Shown piece after piece: positions 45,160-54,402 of a stretch of DNA of 64,000 bases (positions are counted from its first letter, which is position 1; each line of letters opens with the position of its first letter). The notes beneath the pieces are model-generated. The model was not told the DNA's origin, searched no databases, and worked only from the letters and a program-made list of their open reading frames with translations. A program made the translations under genes and the position numbers. This DNA is from Haladaptatus pallidirubidus (GTDB taxonomy: Archaea; Halobacteriota; Halobacteria; Halobacteriales; Haladaptataceae): NCBI RefSeq assembly GCF_020700235.1, contig NZ_CP085307.1, forward strand, positions 62,001 through 126,000, given 5' to 3'.

Positions 45160-46461
45160 ATGAGTAACTCATTAACGACCAACAACCAAACAGAGGACGA
45201 AGGAACGATCAGTAAGCCACTGCTCAAAGTCGAGGGACTCACAAAACACTTCTCGGATGGCGGTGGATTTCTGTCGGGACTGTTTGGCGAAGAGCAGAGA
45301 GTGCGCGCCGTTGAAGATGTTTCGTTCTCGATCCGCAAAGGGGAAACGCTGGGACTGGTTGGCGAATCTGGGTGTGGAAAAAGTACACTTGCCCGATCAA
45401 TTCTCCGTCTTGTCGAGCCAACCGATGGTACTGTTTATTTTAAAGGAGAGAACGTGACCGCGTTGAGCGGGGAAAAGCTGCGTGCACAACGGAAAGACAT
45501 GCAAATGATTTTCCAGGATCCGCAGTCGTCCCTTGATCCACGAATGAAGGTTGGTCCGATTGTTGAAGAGCCGATGAAGGCCCACGGGATGTACGATGCC
45601 GATGAACGAGAAACACGGGCACGCGAACTGCTCGAAAGGGTTGGACTCGACCCGCAACACTACAACCGCCATCCGCACGCCTTTTCGGGCGGCCAGCGCC
45701 AGCGGGTGAATCTAGCCCGCGCTCTGAGCGTGAATCCGGATTTCATCGTCTGTGACGAACCGGTGACTGCATTGGACGTCTCTATTCAGGCGCAGGTGCT
45801 TAATACGATGAAGAACCTGCAGGAGGAATTTGGGCTCACATATTTGTTTATCGCACACGACCTCTCGGTAATACGCCATATAAGCGACCGCGTCGCGGTA
45901 ATGTACCTTGGCCAATTGGTCGAACTGGCGGACAAAGAAGAGCTCTTTGAGAACCCACAACACCCCTATACACAGGCACTATTGGACTCCATCCCAGTTC
46001 CTGACCCACGCAAGGCAGGAACCCGTGGTGTCCTCGAAGGTGACGTTCCGAGCCCCATCGATCCACCAAGCGGCTGTCGGTTCCGAACCCGATGTCCGAA
46101 ACTTATCGCGCCTGCCGAGTATGAATTTTCACCAAATGAATGGGTGAATACGCGTCGGTTCCTCCGCGCTGTCGAACGACGGTCAATTGAACCGACGAAC
46201 AAGTCCTCCCTCGAAGCCCAATTCTTCGACGCTGCGAAACCAAGCGGCGAGGCAGGTCGTATCGTCAACGAAGCAATCGCCCATGTCGTGAACGACGACT
46301 GGGAACGAGCGTCGGAACTACTCGTCACATCGTTCGCTGAACAGAGCATTTGTGCGCGGGAAATTCCTGCGTACGAAGTCTCGACAGAAAATGGAAAATC
46401 GCCTCATCATGCAGCGTGTCATCGTCACCGTAATGATGTCGTCGATAGCCGTCAAAAGTAG
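45160..46461 (+). CDS. dppF: Dipeptide ABC transporter ATPase DppF with haloarchaeal C-terminal insertion
   Basis: 433 residues. Walker [11 protein letters not shown]-loop [12 protein letters not shown], signature [15 protein letters not shown], Walker [15 protein letters not shown]. In the C-terminal Cys domain, [20 protein letters not shown] is followed by about 80 extra residues before the second half, [12 protein letters not shown] and HHAACHRH. Most bacterial DppF proteins have only about 10 residues there. The insertion is helical and acidic ([20 protein letters not shown]). It ends the operon. Confidence 0.93.
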   Translation: MSNSLTTNNQTEDEGTISKPLLKVEGLTKHFSDGGGFLSGLFGEEQRVRAVEDVSFSIRKGETLGLVGESGCGKSTLARSILRLVEPTDGTVYFKGENVTALSGEKLRAQRKDMQMIFQDPQSSLDPRMKVGPIVEEPMKAHGMYDADERETRARELLERVGLDPQHYNRHPHAFSGGQRQRVNLARALSVNPDFIVCDEPVTALDVSIQAQVLNTMKNLQEEFGLTYLFIAHDLSVIRHISDRVAVMYLGQLVELADKEELFENPQHPYTQALLDSIPVPDPRKAGTRGVLEGDVPSPIDPPSGCRFRTRCPKLIAPAEYEFSPNEWVNTRRFLRAVERRSIEPTNKSSLEAQFFDAAKPSGEAGRIVNEAIAHVVNDDWERASELLVTSFAEQSICAREIPAYEVSTENGKSPHHAACHRHRNDVVDSRQK

Positions 46462-46967
46462 CCGTATTGCTTAATCCAGAGTCTTAGGAGCTGGTTTGGA
46501 TGTCGTTTTCTAACCGATTTATCAGGGCCAGCGGTGAACAACAAACAGAAATCAACATCAGACGAGTTTGAATTATTGACTATCCAATTAGCGGCAGTAA
46601 CCGTTAATAACTGTGCCATCGTCTATCGCATTGTCAGGGAGGTTGTCGGAAGGGGATACCGCGATTGTTGCACCCGTCCCCACTTCCTGTCATCCATTCG
46701 ATGCTATTCACACCCCTAGCAACTGTGTTCTATACCTGGAAATTTATTCCGAGTCTCTGCTAAGTTTTGCTACAGATAAAATATAATCTATATATGCTAA
46801 AACTCACGAGGCGTCTCGTCGGTCTCTTGCTCGTGCCCTCGAAGTGAAATTGATGTCACTGACGTTTTTCGCTAGAGCGAGTACACTGCGAGGGTGTAGA
46901 GCGTTCAAGCCGGATTTTAGGTATTGAATTCAGCTGAGTCGAGATTACAGGAATAGATTTGCGAGTG
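46462..46967. other. Intergenic region, nothing certain
   Basis: About 500 bases with no supported gene. AAAATATAATCTATATATG near 46777-46797 is TATA-like but too far from the next start (46968) to be assigned with confidence. Confidence 0.4.
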
Positions 46968-47093
46968 ATGACATTGTTTTGGTACGATGGTGCGATTGGC
47001 ACAATGGCTCTGATTCCCTTTGCGATTACGCTTTGTCTGGTCACTGCAGGCTTGTTTCGGCTTGTTGATCCAATGATTCACCAGACGAAGTGA
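46968..47093 (+). CDS. Small single-pass membrane protein
   Basis: 41 residues: MTLFWYDGAIGTMALIPFAI, TLCLVTAGLFRLVDPMIHQT, K. One long hydrophobic helix spans most of the length. It is too short for usual gene finders. It could be an accessory peptide of a transporter, like the small peptides found next to some SSS symporters, but this is only a guess. The ureohydrolase gene starts 140 bases downstream and has its own promoter, so cotranscription is doubtful. Confidence 0.45.
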   Translation: MTLFWYDGAIGTMALIPFAITLCLVTAGLFRLVDPMIHQTK

Positions 47094-47138
47094 GGGTGCG
47101 ATAATGACGTTGATTCTAGTTGAGAACTTGACCAAAAT

Positions 47139-47152
47139 TTGTATAATAATTG
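47139..47152 (+). promoter_or_regulatory. TATA box of the ureohydrolase gene
   Basis: TTTGTATAATAATT ends 2 bases before the palindromic operator at 47154. The start site would fall near 47170, inside the operator, giving a leader of about 60 bases. Confidence 0.5.
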
Positions 47153-47153
47153 G

Positions 47154-47171
47154 GTGGCAATATATTGCCAC
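47154..47171. promoter_or_regulatory. NrpR-type operator candidate 1
   Basis: GTGGCAATATATTGCCAC is a perfect 18-bp palindrome. Its core is TGGCA, six bases, TGCCA. The same core with the same 6-base spacing lies at 49382-49397. Known NrpR operators in methanogens are GGAA-N6-TTCC and GGTA-N6-TACC, so GGCA-N6-TGCC would be a third version of the same architecture. The NrpR-family gene is the next-but-one gene. Confidence 0.65.
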
Positions 47172-47232
47172 GCATGAGCTCGATGCTATCACTCACAAAT
47201 GTAATTGTCAAGAAAACATTAGGTGGCCGCCA

Positions 47233-48243
47233 ATGACTGACTCCGATCCGACACCTGCTGGGGAATTCCGAACCGCTCATCCAGGCGCAGACGTAGAGAT
47301 GGCATACGCAGGAAGCAACACGTTTCTTAAGGGAGAGTCCCGCGACGTCGACGATCTCGATGACGTCGACGTCGGTGTTCTCGGAGTCCCGTACGACGGC
47401 GCGCTCACGAATCGACCAGGGGCCCGCTATGGACCCGAAGCGATTCGTCGGGCAAGCGCCTGGTGGGCGTACCTATCGAATTACAAAGGGGGACTGACGA
47501 ACATGAATACAGGTGCTCAGGTGGACTATTCCGACCTCCACGTCGCCGATTGTGGCGACGTGCCGGTCTTTCCAATGGACTATGAACAAACCGCAGAGAG
47601 CATCCGATCACACGTCGCAACGGTCGCCGAACGGACGTTTCCATTCGTATTGGGAGGCGATCACTACTGTACGTACCCGGCTTTCTGCGGCTTTGCCGAG
47701 GGGTCGGGTGCAGACTCCGTCGGATTAGTTCAGATCGATGCCCACACCGACACCTCCAATGAGAGCGCGACATTCGGAAAACACTATCACGGGTCAAGTA
47801 CGCGTCTCATTGCCGAGTCACAGTACAGTGATTTCGATCACATCAGCCAAATCGGTATTCGCGGCTACGAGAGCCCGAACTTTTTCGAATTCGCCGAGGA
47901 ATCTGGTCTCAACCTCTATACGATGCGTGACGTTCACGACCGTGGCATTACCGATGTGGTCGTTGAGGCCGTTGAAGCTGCGGCAGCAGACACGGACGCG
48001 GTCTATGTGACATTCGATATCGATGGCGTAGATCCGGGTATTGCACCAGGAACCGGAACGCCGGAACCGGATGGGTTGAGCGCGCATCAGGCGTTGCAGG
48101 TGATGGAAATCCTAGGCACGCACGATGCGATCGGCGCTGCTGACGTGATGGAAGTCTCGCCGAAGTACGACCCGACGGAATCAACTCAGACGCTCGGAGC
48201 ATACCTTGCTGTCACGCTCCTCGAACGGCAGTTCGCCGAATAA
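47233..48243 (+). CDS. Ureohydrolase (agmatinase/guanidinobutyrase/arginase family)
   Basis: 336 residues from ATG 47233 (MTDSDPTPAGEFRTAHPGAD). A longer frame exists but would run through the operator. The dimanganese site is complete: VLGGDHYCTYP (His), VQIDAHTDTSN (Asp-His-Asp) and VTFDIDGVDPGIAPGTGTPE (Asp-Asp). It splits a guanidino compound into urea and an amine in the cytoplasm. GRP-type arginine-specific residues are absent, and the pattern fits agmatinase-like enzymes, but the substrate is not certain. An NrpR-type operator overlaps its promoter, so it is probably nitrogen-controlled. Confidence 0.9.
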   Translation: MTDSDPTPAGEFRTAHPGADVEMAYAGSNTFLKGESRDVDDLDDVDVGVLGVPYDGALTNRPGARYGPEAIRRASAWWAYLSNYKGGLTNMNTGAQVDYSDLHVADCGDVPVFPMDYEQTAESIRSHVATVAERTFPFVLGGDHYCTYPAFCGFAEGSGADSVGLVQIDAHTDTSNESATFGKHYHGSSTRLIAESQYSDFDHISQIGIRGYESPNFFEFAEESGLNLYTMRDVHDRGITDVVVEAVEAAAADTDAVYVTFDIDGVDPGIAPGTGTPEPDGLSAHQALQVMEILGTHDAIGAADVMEVSPKYDPTESTQTLGAYLAVTLLERQFAE

Positions 48244-48246
48244 CAC

Positions 48247-49296
48247 TTAGTATTGTTCAGAGGGAAGTGCAGTTGTGACGGATTGAAACGCCGACCGTTC
48301 TTTCAATCCGTGTAACGTTGCCCAGGATTCACCGTAGTGTTCTTCGACAAGGAGGGAGATCGCAAGTTCACCGATCGCTCCATACGTCATGGAGGCAAAG
48401 TCCCACCCTGGTTGGCCGCACGGAAACGGACCCGTCTCTCGCGGCTTTCTAAGATCAATAACCCCGCCGAGTTGTGCTCGACTCGCAGCAGCGATGTCGA
48501 ACGCCTCCTCGTATCGAACCACGGGAAATTCTCGGTTATCTACGACCAATAAGCTGGGAGCATCACCCTCGAGAAGCGGGCTAATCGACGGTCGCCCTGC
48601 CTCGATGAGGAGGTCCGCAACGTCTACGGTTGACCCCTCCCCGCTGATGGCATCGGTGTAGCGGAGAATGGCACCGCCATGCTCACTCGAGACAGTCCCT
48701 TCGTGTGCAAATCGCCCGGGTACCGAATCCGGATCCGGATGGTACTCCACGATTCCGGCAACCTGCAATTGGGTGGAGATCCCTCGTGACAGCAAGACAC
48801 CATCGATAGTGATGCTCGACGGAAAGAATAGTCGAACGAGATCGTTGTGTGTTTCGCTCGGGGCTTCCTCGACCGCGACGGTGACAGGGCCAACGGGCAG
48901 GTCGTCCAAGGCACGTATCCTGTTCAAGGCCGCTTCAACTTTCGAAGCGGGAATATCGATAGCGGAGGTGACGAGTTCACCGGTGTTCTCGAACGGATCG
49001 TATGTGACTTGCCCGGTCAGCACAGCGATGCGTTCTCGAACCTGTTCAAGTCGGCCGCTGACGTGACCGAGTCGCAGTTCGGAGTGACCTTTCTCGGTCA
49101 GATCTCGGCCTCGGCCTGGTACTTTTTCGGTGAATCCGTCCGCATCCAATTCCGAGAGTAGGAGTCGGACGGTTCGTCCCTTAATGGAGTAGCCGCGTTG
49201 GTGGAGAAGATCGACTAGACGGATGCTTCCGATGGGCCCGTGCACCTCGATCAGACGAAGCAAATCGTACTTTCGATCATCGAGACAGTCGGACAT
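48247..49296 (-). CDS. NrpR-family nitrogen regulator (HTH + one NrpR domain)
   Basis: 349 residues. Residues 10-75 are the NrpR winged helix (KYDLLRLIEVHGPIGSIRLV, then V-R-L-L-L-S-E-L-D-A-D-G-F). From about 110 on follows a single DUF128/NrpR sensor domain: ITIDGVLLSRGISTQLQVAG, then DVADLLIEAGRPSISPLLEG and LLVVDNREFPVVRYEEAFD. Methanogen NrpR senses 2-oxoglutarate and represses nitrogen genes. Some have two sensor domains or split subunits; here there is one sensor and the DNA-binding part. The gene is convergent with the ureohydrolase (stops 3 bases apart) and divergent from the symporter. Both flanking genes carry matching operators. Confidence 0.88.
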   Translation of the reverse strand: MSDCLDDRKYDLLRLIEVHGPIGSIRLVDLLHQRGYSIKGRTVRLLLSELDADGFTEKVPGRGRDLTEKGHSELRLGHVSGRLEQVRERIAVLTGQVTYDPFENTGELVTSAIDIPASKVEAALNRIRALDDLPVGPVTVAVEEAPSETHNDLVRLFFPSSITIDGVLLSRGISTQLQVAGIVEYHPDPDSVPGRFAHEGTVSSEHGGAILRYTDAISGEGSTVDVADLLIEAGRPSISPLLEGDAPSLLVVDNREFPVVRYEEAFDIAAASRAQLGGVIDLRKPRETGPFPCGQPGWDFASMTYGAIGELAISLLVEEHYGESWATLHGLKERSAFQSVTTALPSEQY

Positions 49297-49366
49297 ATTG
49301 TCACAGTGGTGTGATACCCGATAAACGTACGCATTATTTCATTGGATGGGATCGCTAACAGCAACC

Positions 49367-49379
49367 TATTAATATTAAA
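49367..49379 (+). promoter_or_regulatory. TATA box of the second symporter gene
   Basis: TATTAATATTAAA ends 2 bases before the operator at 49382 and about 18 bases before the ATG, suggesting a leaderless transcript. Confidence 0.55.
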
Positions 49380-49381
49380 GG

Positions 49382-49397
49382 TGGCAAGGTGATGCCA
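49382..49397. promoter_or_regulatory. NrpR-type operator candidate 2
   Basis: TGGCA, AGGTGA, TGCCA: the same half-sites and 6-base spacing as at 47155-47170, again placed right after a TATA box. The last base is the A of the symporter ATG. Being in the region between divergent nrpR and symporter genes, it could also serve autoregulation. Confidence 0.6.
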
Positions 49398-50830
49398 TGG
49401 TTGTGTCACTCATAGACACCGGGCTGCTCATTCTGTATATGCTGGGTATGATTGGTATCGGCTACTGGGGATACCAAAATTCGGAAACGCTAGACGATTA
49501 TCTCGTCGCTGGTCGCAACATCCCACTGTGGATGTACGTTCCAGTCATGTCCGCCGTCATTCTCGGAGGGGCATCTACTGTCGGTGGTGGAGGCCTTGGG
49601 TACCTCCACGGAATTTCGGGCGCTTGGTTGGTCATCTCGCTCGGTATCGGAACGATTGCACTTGGACTTCTCATTTCGACAAACCTCTCCAATCTCAAAG
49701 CCTACTCACTCGGTGAGGTGCTCGAACGGCGGTTCGATAAGTACTCCGGCACGATCGGTGCCATCATTGCCGGCATTTATGCACTCACCATCGCGATCAC
49801 GCAGACGATTGCCGTTGGGAAGGTTCTCAGCGTTCTCTTTGGCGTTAACCAGAGTACGATGATTCTGCTTGCAGGGATTATTATTATCGCCTATACGGCG
49901 CTCGGTGGAATGCTCACGGTAACGATGACTGACTTCGTCCAGTGGTGCATTATGACCATTGGGATCTTCTGTATCGCTCTTCCGCTTGGTCTTAACTCGG
50001 TCGGAGGTATCTCCGGGCTCATGACTGAGCTTGAGCCGTCGTATTTCAGCGTCACGTCGATCGGGTTGGACACTGTCGCTAGCTACTTTCTGTTGTATGT
50101 CCTTGGTATCATGATCGGGCAGGATATCTGGCAACGTGTGTTTACCGCAAATAGTGCTGAAACAGCTCGAAAAGGGAGCATTGCTGCTGGAGCGTATGCA
50201 ATTGTCTACGGTATTGCGACCGCGCTTCTTGGAATGATTGCGCTCGTTCTCCTTCCGCCGCTTTCCGATTCTGAACTTGCCTTGCCGCGACTGATACTGG
50301 AAATCGTTCCCGTCGGTTTCTCGGGGATTATCCTTGCTGGATTCGTTTCGGCGATGATGTCTACGGCGGACTCCGCGTTACTTGCGTCGAGTACCCTGTT
50401 CACGCGCGACGTCTACAAACGGTTTCTCAATTCCGATGCATCGGACGAGACGTATTCGAACGTCTCTCGAATTGTTATCATCGTATTGGGGTCGGTCATG
50501 ACATATGCAGCGATCGAAATCGGGAATGTCGTCCTTGCTCTCACTCTGGCGTACGATTTGCTCACTGGTTGTATCTTCGTCCCGATCTTCGGCGCGTTCT
50601 TCTGGAAACGAGCAACGTGGCAAGGAGCGCTCTCTTCGATCTGTGCAAGCGCAGTCGTGGTCGTCACGACAATTTATTTATTCGGTTTCTCCTCGGATTT
50701 ACCCATCATATTCGGCCTCGTATGTAGCGTTGTCATCTTCGTCCCGGTTAGTATCCTGTCGGGCCCACCCGCACAGAAAAAACTCGAACAGTGGGTTCGA
50801 ACGCTTGATCCATCGGTCTCGGCCGAGTGA
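49397..50830 (+). CDS. Sodium:solute symporter (SSS family), NrpR-linked
   Basis: 477 residues, about 13 membrane segments. Landmarks: ETLDDYLVAGRNIPLWMYVP, ILGGASTVGGGGLGYLHGIS in helix 2, AYTALGGMLTVTMTDFVQW mid-protein, and LAGFVSAMMSTADSALLASS late. It imports an unknown small solute with sodium. Position beside an NrpR-type regulator and ureohydrolase, with an operator over its start, suggests a nitrogen-rich substrate such as urea, an amine or a guanidino compound. It is only distantly related to the symporter at 13.1 kb. Confidence 0.92.
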   Translation: MVVSLIDTGLLILYMLGMIGIGYWGYQNSETLDDYLVAGRNIPLWMYVPVMSAVILGGASTVGGGGLGYLHGISGAWLVISLGIGTIALGLLISTNLSNLKAYSLGEVLERRFDKYSGTIGAIIAGIYALTIAITQTIAVGKVLSVLFGVNQSTMILLAGIIIIAYTALGGMLTVTMTDFVQWCIMTIGIFCIALPLGLNSVGGISGLMTELEPSYFSVTSIGLDTVASYFLLYVLGIMIGQDIWQRVFTANSAETARKGSIAAGAYAIVYGIATALLGMIALVLLPPLSDSELALPRLILEIVPVGFSGIILAGFVSAMMSTADSALLASSTLFTRDVYKRFLNSDASDETYSNVSRIVIIVLGSVMTYAAIEIGNVVLALTLAYDLLTGCIFVPIFGAFFWKRATWQGALSSICASAVVVVTTIYLFGFSSDLPIIFGLVCSVVIFVPVSILSGPPAQKKLEQWVRTLDPSVSAE

Positions 50831-50964
50831 TGCAGAGTCAAGCGAGTGAGCCGAATAGTAGCCCAGTGTCTCTGTGCGGCCTCAGAGACGAAGATACCGA
50901 AATCGATATGCTGGCTGTATACACTGTTTCGATACCGATTACGAACACAGACAGCGCACCAGTT

Positions 50965-51273
50965 CTAATTTGAGAGATGCAGATCGATACCCAAGACTGC
51001 CATTCGCGTATCGTCCGCCATATTTTCACAAGAGGGTGATACACCTGAGAGGGCTCTTAGTTGGGTCAATCCTTCTGAATTTGAAGGAATTCCAGTGTGC
51101 TCGAAATTATGGAACTGCTTGAATCCTCCATGACGAGTGAGATTGCGCAGAGCTTGGTGGCCACGTTGGTCGGCGTCTTCTTCGGGGATTGACTTGGGGA
51201 TGCCCTCTTGGCGCACGGTCACCTTGGACTCACCCCCGACCGCTTCGAGGGTAATGGTCACGGGGCTGCGTTC
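50965..51273 (-). pseudogene. SRPBCC / AHSA1 domain fragment
   Basis: ERSPVTITLEAVGGESKVTV and RQEGIPKSIPEEDADQRGHQ resemble the last strands and helix of an AHSA1 domain. The N-terminal 100 residues are missing, an in-frame TAG lies a few codons upstream, and after QALRNLTRHGG the homology ends. It is a relic, related to the intact gene at 8029-8520. Confidence 0.5.
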
Positions 51274-51455
51274 CTAAACCCGCCGGAAGACCCCCATTCT
51301 GGAACGGCTAACCCGGGTTCCGGAACGACTCGTCGCGGGAAAGACGTCTTCCCCGATTGGGCCCGACGACGAATCGCTCTGTTTCCGACTGGTCCTGATT
51401 CCCGGGGACGCCCGGGCTCAAAACGATGACCGCCAAGAGCGTGGGGGGCGACCCG

Positions 51456-51902
51456 CTAGGCTCCGTCGAGATCCTCGGCCAACCCGACGATGATGCCTTC
51501 GGGGCCGCGCACGAAGCAGAGGCGGTACACGTCTTCGTACTGGGCGACTTCGCCCACGAGTTCGGCTCCGTGGGAGCGGAGGCGGTCGAGGACTTCGTCG
51601 ATGTCGTCGACGGTGAACATGATACGGCGGATCCCCAGGGTGTTCACCGCCGGTTCCTCGGATCCGTCACGGGTGGCCTCGGGTGTGATGAATTTCGAGA
51701 GCTCGACGTGGCCGTGGCCGTCGGGGGTCCGCATCATGGCGATGTCGCTCTGGACGTTCTTGAGGCCCACGACGCGGTCCGCCCACTCTCCCTCGACGCG
51801 CGTCTCGCCCTCCAGCTGCATACCGAGCTCCGTGAAAAACGCCTTCGCAGTTTCGAGGTCCTCGACCACGATGAGGACGTTGTCCATTTGCTTGATCGCC
51901 AT
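51456..51902 (-). CDS. VOC family protein (glyoxalase-like), copy 2
   Basis: 148 residues from ATG 51902 (MAIKQMDNVLIVVEDLETAK). The two VOC modules are DNVLIVVEDLETAKAFFTEL and LGIRRIMFTVDDIDEVLDRL, ending FVRGPEGIIVGLAEDL. It shares much with copy 1 at 33479 (YEDVYRLCFVRGPEGIIV against FEDIYRLCYIRGPEGLIV). The first metal His (FDHVG in copy 1) is replaced by MDNVL, RHIAF by RRIMF, and the last Glu of the site is Gly (IVGLAE). Copy 2 probably does not bind metal the same way. The G/C content is higher than in its left flank. Confidence 0.82.
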   Translation of the reverse strand: MAIKQMDNVLIVVEDLETAKAFFTELGMQLEGETRVEGEWADRVVGLKNVQSDIAMMRTPDGHGHVELSKFITPEATRDGSEEPAVNTLGIRRIMFTVDDIDEVLDRLRSHGAELVGEVAQYEDVYRLCFVRGPEGIIVGLAEDLDGA

Positions 51903-52409
51903 GGCCGAATAAACTAGGTGAGGGGTGCGCAAATAGGCTTCGCTGGCGGGGGAAGCGTGGCGGAAGGTTTCGTCGCGACCTTAGATCGGCTCCGTCTGCT
52001 AAGGCGAGCGGGGCCGGTTCCAGGCTCTCCTTATGCCCACTCGGGTCGGGGCGTCGATATGCCCTTGAACTGTGTCTATCGGTCCGAGCTTTCGCCAGAT
52101 GACAACCGGCCAGTGACCGATACGCGCGCTGTATGCAGCACGATCGGTGAAAACTATCACCGATTGGCACAGCTGTCCAGAAAGCACGGAGCCGATGTAT
52201 GAATTGGGCAATGAATGAGTGTAAGTCGCGGCTCCAGGATCAGTACTACGACGAGCAATTCTCACACTAATCTCTTTCTGATGACTGTAATTTGTACGTT
52301 CTGGGACGCCGAATCGAAGAGATCGGACTTGACCCCAAGTACGTTCTCCCCATCTAGCACGTCCATTGTGAAATCCCCACCAACCGTTGTCTGTAGACCA
52401 AAGAAGAAA
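51903..52409. other. Intergenic region, nothing recognised
   Basis: About 500 bases between the VOC gene and the amidase stop. Short open frames exist, but none shows a family motif or the local acidic bias. Confidence 0.4.
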
Positions 52410-53921
52410 TTAAGGACTTTCTCCGAAACCAGCAGGTGGTTGTCGGTGTTTCGTTGCTTGTTCGTACGAATAGGCAAGTTCAAAGAGTCGCGGTTCGGCA
52501 AACGCTCGTCCTAGGAGTTCGACTCCAACCGGGAGTCCATCATCCGTGAAGCCGGCTTGCACAACTATCGAAGGCAACCCTGTATGTGCAGCCAACTCGC
52601 AGGGTAGTTCGTCAAACGACTGGTTATTGGGAAGTTTGACAGGCGGAATCGTCGATGGGGGATACAACAGTGCGTCGAGGTTCTGATCTACTAGTCGCTG
52701 TACGGTGTCTATCTTGATTTGGTGCCGTCTTTCGAGTCGCTGGAGGTACTCACGGTTCTCATCCAGCGTCTCTACGTCAACATCGAGAAGTTCACTGGTC
52801 GCAATTCGAGACTCTATTGCTTCGGCAACCTGGCCCGTACCGATGATTTCTGCGAGCGTGCGATACGGAGGTTCGTCTTCCAATTCCGCCAAGTAGTGGT
52901 CGAAATCACGTTTGAATTCGTAGGGAATGACGCGAGCGGACGCTAGAAATTCCTGATCGATTACCTCGACAGGATCAACAATCGTCGCTCCCGCCGCTTC
53001 CATCTCATCAATCGCAGTCTCAATGACAGAGGTTACTTTTGTGGCCGCTGATTCGGGAGCACTTTCCTCGTTTTGTAACCCGAAAAACGCTCGTACAACA
53101 CCGATTCGTGCTCCGTCAAGTCCATGTTCATCAAGGTAGGAGACGTAGCCGTCATCGGGAATGTTCGCCACGCTTTGTGCCGTAATGGGATCCGCTGGGT
53201 CGTAGCCACTCAGGACATCAAGCATCCGTGCGGCGTCTGTGACAGTTCGAGTAATCGGCCCCGCCGTATCTTGGGTTTCACTCAGAGGAATGATACCGGT
53301 TCGACTGACTAGCCCCCTCGTTGGTCGAAACCCGACCAGATTGTTGAACGCAGGGGGCGATCGGACGGACGAACACGTGTCCGATCCCGTCCCGATCACC
53401 CCTAAATTGGCTGCGATTGCCGCAGCGGTACCGCCACTTGAACCGGATGGGCGTCGATCAAGGGCGTACGCGTTTCGTGTCTCTCCGCCAAGAGAACTGA
53501 TCGTATCGACGCCATACGAGAACTCCTGTAAATTCGCTTTTGCGAGAATCACGCCACCCGCGTTACGGAGGCGTTCGACGATGAATGCATCCTGCGATGG
53601 CACTGACTCTGCTAAGGCCTTCGATCCTGCCGTGGTTGGCATGTCGTGGGTATCCTGATTGTCTTTTACGATGATCGGCACACCATGTAGGGGGCCGACA
53701 AAGCCGTCAGTATCGAATTGAGAATCGAGCTGTTTAGCCCGCTGGCGAGCGTTGGGGTTTACCGTTAGGATCGAGTGTAAATCGTCGTCGTACTCGTCTA
53801 TTCGCGTCAGGTAACTGTCGACGAGCGATTCGGCAGTAATTTCGTGAGTTTCGATAGCCGCGTGGACTTCGTCGATAGTTGCTTCGATGACGTCGAAGGA
53901 CTCCGTGTCAGTTTTGGGCAT
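52410..53921 (-). CDS. Amidase (amidase signature family)
   Basis: 503 residues from ATG 53921 (MPKTDTESFDVIEATIDEVH). A longer GTG-type start is possible. The catalytic Lys is in GVPIIVKDNQ, the cis-Ser in RRPSGSSGGTAAA, and the nucleophile Ser in GSDTCSSVRSPPAFNN. The last motif differs from the usual D-T-G-G-S-I-R-x-P: both glycines are replaced (T-C-S-S), while the Ser itself remains. The enzyme hydrolyses amides to acids and ammonia. It is not GatA of the tRNA-dependent transamidase, since no gatB or gatC is near. It fits the nitrogen-scavenging theme. Confidence 0.9.
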   Translation of the reverse strand: MPKTDTESFDVIEATIDEVHAAIETHEITAESLVDSYLTRIDEYDDDLHSILTVNPNARQRAKQLDSQFDTDGFVGPLHGVPIIVKDNQDTHDMPTTAGSKALAESVPSQDAFIVERLRNAGGVILAKANLQEFSYGVDTISSLGGETRNAYALDRRPSGSSGGTAAAIAANLGVIGTGSDTCSSVRSPPAFNNLVGFRPTRGLVSRTGIIPLSETQDTAGPITRTVTDAARMLDVLSGYDPADPITAQSVANIPDDGYVSYLDEHGLDGARIGVVRAFFGLQNEESAPESAATKVTSVIETAIDEMEAAGATIVDPVEVIDQEFLASARVIPYEFKRDFDHYLAELEDEPPYRTLAEIIGTGQVAEAIESRIATSELLDVDVETLDENREYLQRLERRHQIKIDTVQRLVDQNLDALLYPPSTIPPVKLPNNQSFDELPCELAAHTGLPSIVVQAGFTDDGLPVGVELLGRAFAEPRLFELAYSYEQATKHRQPPAGFGESP

Positions 53922-54192
53922 TCTTTGGTCACTGTTACCAACCCAGTACCAAACCATCTCCGATGAGAGTCTTCGTTGACGAACCAACGACTGTGAGACT
54001 ATTCACGGGCTCACCAGAGAAAGGTGGTTATTACTGTTGTACCTTCTCTCGGTGGATATTCAATGATGAGAAGGTGGCTTACTGTCGGTCTCGGATTGCC
54101 GTTCGACGAGAGTGTTGATTGGGTTACGAATGAAGGAGTCGAGTTCGTGCAACTCCTACTCGCTGCTCGTGACGACGAGGTTCTTGGGGTAC

Positions 54193-54402
54193 TTACAACC
54201 GATTTGGGTTCGAAGTAGCTGCCCCAGTATAGAGTTGCCATACACTGAGGACGAGCACTATGAAGAAACAGACAATCGAGACAGCAGCCAGCGAGCCACC
54301 CTCACCCTGAATAACACGATAGGACTGGATACCTCCAGCGACACAGGCAGCTACAGCGCCGATAAGTAGTTTACGCCGAGAAATACTGCCAGATTTGGTC
54401 AT
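54193..54402 (-). CDS. Small membrane protein with twin-arginine-like N-terminus
   Basis: 69 residues from ATG 54402 (MTKSGSISRRKLLIGAVAAC). The S-R-R-K-L-L sequence followed by a hydrophobic segment resembles a Tat signal, but the protein is short. It has a second hydrophobic segment (AAVSIVCFFIVLVLSVWQLY). It is likely an integral membrane peptide. An eight-residue longer start is possible. Function unknown. Confidence 0.5.
   Translation of the reverse strand: MTKSGSISRRKLLIGAVAACVAGGIQSYRVIQGEGGSLAAVSIVCFFIVLVLSVWQLYTGAATSNPNRL

Noticed and set aside
54024-54218. 64-residue acidic plus-strand frame (RRWLTVGLGLPFDESVDWVT)
   Set aside because: It has a plausible composition but no motif, a doubtful GTG start, and it overlaps the end of the small membrane protein gene on the other strand.
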